Shown here: positions 36,480 through 41,601 of the stretch, one piece after another
How positions within the stretch are numbered: position 1 is the first letter of the stretch
Layout: each line of letters begins with the position of its first letter
Assembly: GCA_046530935.1 (NCBI GenBank)
Contig: JBHEQW010000012.1
Coordinates: 1 to 41,601 of the forward strand
Source: Arsenophonus sp046530935
Lineage (GTDB): Bacteria > Pseudomonadota > Gammaproteobacteria > Enterobacterales > Enterobacteriaceae
Length of the DNA stretch: 41,601 nucleotides
Direction: 5' to 3'
Notes under the pieces: generated by a model
The model's database searches: none
Seen by the model: the letters and a program-made list of their open reading frames with translations, nothing else
Told to the model about the DNA's origin: nothing
Made by a program: the position numbers and the translations under genes

Positions 36480-37968
36480 AAGTTATGCTTATTTTTAGTG
36501 TATGGAGTTTTGAAGATGGCGGCGTATCCTGCTGATTAATTTCGTATATAATATTGACAAATATAGAGATGATATGCCATAAAACAGTCTACAAAATAGG
36601 TGCCAACGCCAACAAAATCAGATATTACATGTGATCCATTGCATGAACTCATCCGTAATGCTGCCATGGCTGGCAGATAGCTGATAACAAACAGCAGTTT
36701 ATGCTGAGCTGGAAGTCATGCTGCGATAAGATGCTTATCACCGCCTTATCAACGAACAATGGCATAATATGCCGGTGGTCAGTAATGGTTATTTTCGACA
36801 GCAATTATAGCTAACTGGTGTTATCTATATTGAGATTAAATTACCTAAAGGCAGGGAACACACTAGCAACAGAATATCATACAATAGCTCGTTATATTAT
36901 CCCTCTTATCTGAAGCTTATCTGAAGCGTGCAAAAACCTCTAAGAGGTGCTGCCATAGCTTTATACATTCAAGGCATCTCTCTCTACCAGAGATTTTCAC
37001 GAAGCTCTTTGGTAGGAGGTGTGGTATGAGGATGGAGGCACTTCTCGCTGAAAAATACACGGTCTCTTTAAGTACCATCAGGAGAGTTAAATAGTAATGG
37101 GTTAAATTACAGATGGAAAACAATGCTGCCTGAATGATTTTTTAAGCTATACTTGCTACGTTTATTTCTTGGCAGATGTCATATACACGATCATATCAGG
37201 CAAGATAGTCGCATTTGCCTGCTGGCGCCATTATCTGGATAACTAAAGATCTACGTAAGAAGCTTTTTGGCTTAAAATGTTTATTTAGAATCAGAAGCGA
37301 AATTTGCTGAATTTCTCAATAGGCTGCGACCGCATAGCTTAACCTTTATCCTCTAAACTTACTAAGAGGAATTGTGTGATATTGCTTTTTTTGGACTATA
37401 ATAGCAAAGATATCCAATGACACTCAACATCAATGCTCTTGGATACACAAAACAGCTAATATGCTGACTTCTTTAATATCGAAGTAAACGAATACAACCG
37501 AAAGTTAAGGTTTAACTGCTGGAGATGTCTGGCAAACAGAGAGTCTTGATGCTGCTAATAACGATATTGATGTTTTGTTGGCAATGGGTTCAGCGAAGAA
37601 TTATCCTATATCGATGAAGAAGCTGGAGAAAGATTAATAAGAACTGCTGGCAGTATACATACAACTTCCAGTCAAAGCACTAAGTTTCAATTAAGAATAA
37701 CAAATTTGATTAAATCTGCTTTTATGACAGTAAGGCCATAAGGAAGAAGCCTACGCGCGAAGAACTATTGTTCAAGAAAAACAATCATTTTAATGCTATT
37801 TAAGCTGTTATCTTCTTGCTAATAAGATCTGGAATCGGCTAAGTGATTTTAGCTGCTGATCATGCTGGTAAACAAGCTCTAATTTAAGAATGAAGAACAG
37901 ATTTGCAAAGCATTAAACGTGAAACGTAGCCTGATCATCATATACTAGATCAGATTTGCTAACAACTA
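36480..37968 (+). mobile_element. IS256-family element, decayed, copy 8
   Basis: Left end AAAGTTATGCTTATTTTT at about 36479 and right end GCTAACAACTA at 37958-37968, about 1490 bp. Fragments: KSDITCDPLHELIRNAAMAG (about 36630-36680, first residue uncertain), codons for LAMGSAKN about 37578, and ELLAVYIQ (37640-37665). Frameshifts and stops throughout. No target-site duplication recognised. Confidence 0.8.
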
Positions 37969-38850
37969 TGATATACATCTGTGTAATTTACCATCTTGGG
38001 ATGGATATCGCCACTGCTACAGAAATGGAAATCATCATTTCTATTCGCATTCATTAGGTCTATCAGACTAGTTATCTTTTTCTTTGTCCAATGGCCAGAA
38101 ATGATGGGGTTTATATATAGTTCTCTCTAATAGGTGATGAATTCATCGGCAGATATATTTTTCAGTTATTAGCCACTAAATCTAGTTCTATCCAAGCATA
38201 ATTAGCTTGGTTTTGGCGTTGCTCAAAGCAAATTGTAATTGAATTAAATGTGGATAATACTTGCCTATTTATAAAAAATTTTGGAGCGAGTTTAAGCGCA
38301 TTGCTGTATAGCCTTTTTTGGAGGATTATGAAAATTCAGTTGGTCTATCATCATTAATTTCGGAATAGAGATTATAAAGCGCTTTAGATAAACATGTGAT
38401 GTAATACGCAAAGTCGCGTGTTGTCTTTCTGATGTAGCCTGTTTGCGGTTTTTAGAAGATTTATTCCGAGCTATCTTGATGAGTTTTTAAAAAATTAACA
38501 TATCAGAGAGTATAAAAGAGTACTTAGATTATGATCATTCTCCTCCTGCTTTCCATAAAAAACTTACATAGCTCTCACTATAGTGAGCTGCTTTAAACAA
38601 AATAGTGAGCTGCTTTAAACAAAGTTTAAGCAAGTATGTCGAAAAGGTACAGAAAAATGCCGAAGCTATTTGGACACTTGTAATAAAATACTATCTTACA
38701 ATCTTGAACCTGGGATTTTTATCCATTGGATGCATTACCTAAAAATATCAATATACTACAATATACTATTTTATGAAGGTTTAGATATGCTGGTATGGTG
38801 TAATCTAAAAATATAATGTAGCTAAATATGCCGACTTGCTAGTTAGCAAA
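37969..38850. other. Unidentified debris
   Basis: Short frames on both strands (for example minus-strand QNQANYAWIELDLVANN at about 38165-38215) suggest decayed coding sequence, but I recognise no family. It carries an exact 22-bp tandem repeat at 38580-38623. Confidence 0.3.
38580..38623. repeat. Exact 22-bp tandem duplication
   Basis: The unit ATAGTGAGCTGCTTTAAACA plus AA occurs at 38580-38601 and again at 38602-38623 without change, in unidentified debris. Confidence 0.85.
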
Positions 38851-39795
38851 GTCAATTCAATTGCATTTATTGTTCTTATTGACGGATCAATGTGTTCTGA
38901 CGAGAAGTTGTAGAATGCCAACAGTTCTTTTCGATATTTCTACGGCTACTTAAATCATTGCTGAATAGCAATGAGTGAATAGCATTTAAAACCTTACCAA
39001 CAAAACATAAAGGATGCTATTAGCAGCATTAATGATCTTTGCTACCCAGAGAGCTCATGCACCTCAGCCCTAATTTTTTGTTGTATGTTTTTTCTTGGCT
39101 GAAAAGAGCATATTTGGGCTGTTTTGTGTCTTCAAGAGGAGTGTTGATGTTGCGTGTCCTGGGATATCTTTGCTATTGCATTCCAAAAACTAAATGGCAT
39201 ACCATTCTCACTAGAAAGCCTCAGAGATACAATTAAGCCATTTTTACTCGTGGGCTATTAAGAAATTCAGCCAAGTTATGGCTTCTAATTCTAGATAATC
39301 ATCTTTGACACTAACTAGTTCATTAATGTCCATGTTCAGTGAAGTCAATAAAACAAGTAGGCGCAAAGGCAATCATCTTGCCTGATAGTGCTGTATTTGA
39401 AGCAAATTTTGTTGCAGTTATGATCCATGTGATCATAAGCAATTTAATCTCAACATCGCCAATATCAATCTCTACAGTTTTCTTTGGCTAATAACTGTTA
39501 TTGACAGACGGCATAACCTGCTAGTCAAAAAGGCTGAGGTTCGCATGTTGTTGCAGCATGGCTTCAAGTTCAGCTTCAACTTCGTGGGCTATTAGCTTCT
39601 TCCTGACAGTATTACTGATAAATTCATGCAGTATATCATATGTAATATCTGGTTTTGTTGATACCTGTAAGGTAGATTTTTCATTGCATATTATTTCTCT
39701 GTTGTTGAATTTGTTCCTGAAATCAATCAGCAGAATATGTGTGCGGCACACTATCTCCACAAAGAAACTACATACAGCAAAAATGAGCATAACTA
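38850..39795 (-). mobile_element. IS256-family relic, right end missing, copy 9
   Basis: The left-end tip (plus-strand GAGCATAACTA) ends at 39795. The N-terminal transposase part is open for 89 codons (39521-39790) with KPDITYDILHEFISNTVRKK and HEVEAELEAMLQQHAN, well conserved against the family (HELIRNGARQLI...VEAELEMLLQQHAD). ELLAFYNFSSEHID is readable at about 38885-38930. The terminal right end is lost. This copy keeps TCG where copies 2, 3 and 5 have TAG. Confidence 0.82.
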
Positions 39796-40389
39796 TGCAT
39801 AACTATGTAGTTAATTATAACTTCATTGACAAAAAACTTGTCATTAATAAAAATTATCTACAAAATAAACTAACAATACAGCATTATATTTTTATATAAA
39901 TCAATTTTTTATTTTTATAACTATCTTAAAGAAGATTTAACTATGCTTAAAATTATTTTTTATGTAAATAAAAATAGCGTTAATATTTTTTAGTTAATTA
40001 TTTAATAATGGAATTATCTTATAATGATAATATTTATTATTGTTATAAGTTGATAAATTATGAACTAACATATTATTATTTTAGTTTTGTTTTTAAACGA
40101 AATATTTGCTTAATAATGCTTGTTAATCTTGTTAATAAGGATAATAAAATTAATCAACTTATTTGCTAAAAATATAGATTTTTTAGTCTATGTGAACATG
40201 ACTGAATTGATATAGTAAAAAGATAGGATGCTTGAGATCAATATTAAAAATTTAATATTAATATACATTATAGTTAATATTAACTTTTCTAAACTAAATA
40301 ACTTAATATGCTATATTGAGACTTTAAAGATAAGATATCCTTATGACGCTTCATATTTTATATTCAATAATATTAGAGGAATTATGCGC
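39796..40389 (+). promoter_or_regulatory. crp: crp upstream region
   Basis: No gene is visible; the stretch is extremely AT-rich. TATAGT at 40211-40216 could be a -10 box and would give a leader of about 170 nt, similar in length to that of E. coli crp. The half-site-like TGTGAACATGACTGA (40191-40205) overlaps that region and might be a degenerate CRP site. Both are weak guesses. The frame is open upstream to 40228 but that is chance. Confidence 0.3.
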
Positions 40390-41022
40390 ATGGTTTTCGG
40401 TAAACCACCTACAGACCAGACTCTTGAATGGTTTTTATCACACTGTCATACTCACAAATATCCATCCAAAAGCACTCTTATTCATCATGGAGAAAAAGCA
40501 GAAACCCTTTATTATATTGTAAAGGGTTCTGTTGCTGTTTTAATTAAAGATGAAGAAGGAAAAGAGATGATTCTTTCCTATCTGAATCAGGGGGATTTTA
40601 TTGGTGAACTTGGATTATTTGAGGAAGGGCAAGAACGAACAGCTTGGGTTAGAGCTAAAAGCGTCTGTGAAGTTGCCGAAATCTCTTATAAAAAATTTCG
40701 TTTATTAATACAGGTAAATTCAGATATTTTGATGCGGTTATCAGCACAAATGGCTAAACGCTTACAAACAACATCTGAAAAAGTCGGTAGTCTAGCTTTT
40801 TTAGATGTTACAGGTCGTATTGCGCAAACATTATTAAATTTAGCAAAACAACCTGACGCAATGACGCATCCAGATGGGATGCAAATTAAAATAACTCGTC
40901 AAGAAATAGGTCAAATAGTAGGATGCTCACGCGAAACGGTAGGACGTATCCTAAAAATGCTAGAAGATCAAGATCTAATTTCTGCTCACGGTAAAACTAT
41001 TGTCGTTTACGGCACGCGTTAA
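40390..41022 (+). CDS. crp: cAMP receptor protein
   Basis: CRP is the global cAMP-dependent transcription regulator. The start at 40390 gives 210 residues, exactly the E. coli length (MVFGKPPTDQTLEWFLSHC). Upstream codons to 40228 have no family support; an ATG at 40384 would add only two residues. AGAGGA precedes it. The cAMP-binding beta-roll with GELGLFEEGQERTAWVRA (about 71-88) is intact, as is the long dimer helix. The C-terminal helix-turn-helix reads RQEIGQIVGCSRETVGRIL (about 169-187). Near identity to E. coli indicates strong constraint. Flanked by an IS256-family relic and an IS481-family relic; no clear terminator was seen. Confidence 0.98.
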   Translation: MVFGKPPTDQTLEWFLSHCHTHKYPSKSTLIHHGEKAETLYYIVKGSVAVLIKDEEGKEMILSYLNQGDFIGELGLFEEGQERTAWVRAKSVCEVAEISYKKFRLLIQVNSDILMRLSAQMAKRLQTTSEKVGSLAFLDVTGRIAQTLLNLAKQPDAMTHPDGMQIKITRQEIGQIVGCSRETVGRILKMLEDQDLISAHGKTIVVYGTR

Positions 41023-41044
41023 TATTTTATAAACCAATACCTAC

Positions 41045-41436
41045 TTGTCACATTCCTGAAGATACGATGGTTTTTTGAAAAATTTATATTTAATTTTATA
41101 TTGATTTTTTATAGATCGCAATGAAGTTTTACTACCTAATACTGATTAGGATAATTCCTGATTGTATAGGAAAGACATATTGTTGCTGAGTGATCTAAAG
41201 CTATTTAGAAAAATTGAAATGATGGTTTTTCAGCCCATCTTCTTGTTCCGCTATTAACTCGCTAGAGCATGCCGTTCGTTTGATCATGTATCAGCAGGCT
41301 AAGTTGCTAAGTGTTATATATGAAGCTTTGTACATAAATTGTCGAATTCATATTTTCATAAGGTTTTGAATGTTTTTGCCAGATAAAAAAGGCTGTCTTT
41401 AAATCCTTTGCCATTGTCTGCAAATTGCTAGATGCA
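41045..41436 (-). mobile_element. IS481-family relic, 3' part, copy 2
   Basis: The sequence parallels 28290-28650 over several hundred bases (for example ATGGTTTTTT...CAATGAAGTTTTACTACC against ATGGTTTTTT...CAATAGAGTTTTATTACC, and TTGAAATGATGGTTTTTCAG against TTGAAATGATAGTTTTGCAG). It corresponds to the C-terminal half of the DDE domain, with a decayed LQTMAKDLKTAFF in place of TDNGKEFTDRLF. It is cut by an IS256-family left end. Confidence 0.65.
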
Positions 41437-41601
41437 AAATCATCCTCATTTTTTTGCTGTACTGGGTTTTTGAGATTGTGGTGTATCCTCCTGATTGATT
41501 TCCTGATAGCCACAGTCGTTGAGGTTGAGCTTTAAGACATATTGCGACAAAGATGATAAGCACTGCTTTTATGACGGGCTTTCATGCTAACTCTGTCGTC
41601 C
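41437..41601 (+). mobile_element. IS256-family relic, left end, copy 10
   Basis: A left-end-like tip near 41437 (TCATCCTCATTTTTTTGCTG) is followed by the N-terminal transposase region (CTGATTGATTTC at about 41491, then AGTCGTTGAGGTTGAGCT as in VEVEL). Part of the N-terminal coding stretch is already deleted. Continues beyond the window. Confidence 0.65.

Noticed and set aside
40228..40389. A 54-residue N-terminal extension of CRP
   Set aside because: No family member has it; the ribosome-binding site and alignment point to 40390, and the upstream codons are AT-rich chance sequence.
41307..41513. A minus-strand open frame of 68 codons as a new gene
   Set aside because: It spans the junction of the IS481-family and IS256-family relics; the readable part is decayed transposase.
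1..41601. CRISPR array
   Set aside because: No regularly spaced repeats of 20-40 bp were seen; the tandem repeats present have only two units.

Overview
This window looks like the chromosome of an insect-associated gammaproteobacterial symbiont of the Enterobacterales in an active phase of genome decay. The surviving proteins are close to enterobacterial ones from end to end (RpoB 1342 aa, RpoC 1406 aa, TrkA 458 aa, Fis 98 aa, CRP 210 aa). The DNA is AT-rich, and everything outside about twenty intact genes is pseudogene or insertion-sequence debris. An Arsenophonus-like or Sodalis-like lineage is plausible, but the genus cannot be fixed from sequence reading alone.

Layout. Bases 1-8745 hold the def-fmt-rsmB-trkA block in the enterobacterial order. 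def (peptide deformylase) is a pseudogene, fmt and trkA are intact, and rsmB is cut into three pieces by two IS256-family elements in opposite orientation. A scar of a third element and a probable nudC relic follow. Bases 8746-25731, all on the minus strand, hold one continuous translation/transcription block, transcribed as rpsL-rpsG-fusA-tuf-secE-nusG-rplK-rplA-rplJ-rplL-rpoB-rpoC. In E. coli this is two distant loci (the str operon ending in tufA, and tufB followed by secE-nusG-rplKAJL-rpoBC); here they are joined through a single tuf gene. Recognisable control signals remain: a near-consensus str promoter, candidate rplK and secE promoters, the rplJ leader, the rplL-rpoB attenuator and the rpoC terminator. 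Bases 25740-28272 hold an IS256-family relic and an intact tusD-tusC-tusB set, which relays sulfur for tRNA 2-thiolation. Bases 28273-34400 are decayed: an IS481-family relic, a PTS enzyme IIC relic, a divergent purM/upp pair of pseudogenes, and two IS256-family relics. Bases 34406-35800 hold fis with its terminator and a dusB pseudogene upstream. Bases 35801-39795 are IS256-family relics and unidentified debris. crp (40390-41022) is intact, and the window ends in IS481-family and IS256-family relics.

Functionally, what survives is the translation and transcription core (S12, S7, EF-G, EF-Tu, L11, L1, L10, L7/L12, RNA polymerase beta and beta', NusG), SecE, initiator-tRNA formylation, tRNA thiolation relay, potassium-uptake control and two global regulators (Fis, CRP). 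Purine synthesis (purM), uracil salvage (upp), sugar uptake (PTS), rRNA methylation (rsmB), tRNA dihydrouridylation (dusB) and the local peptide deformylase have been lost. No rRNA gene, tRNA gene or CRISPR array was seen. The points most worth checking are the dead def beside an intact fmt, the tuf-joined str/rpoBC block, three perfect palindromes, and IS256-family copies that share one nonsense codon.
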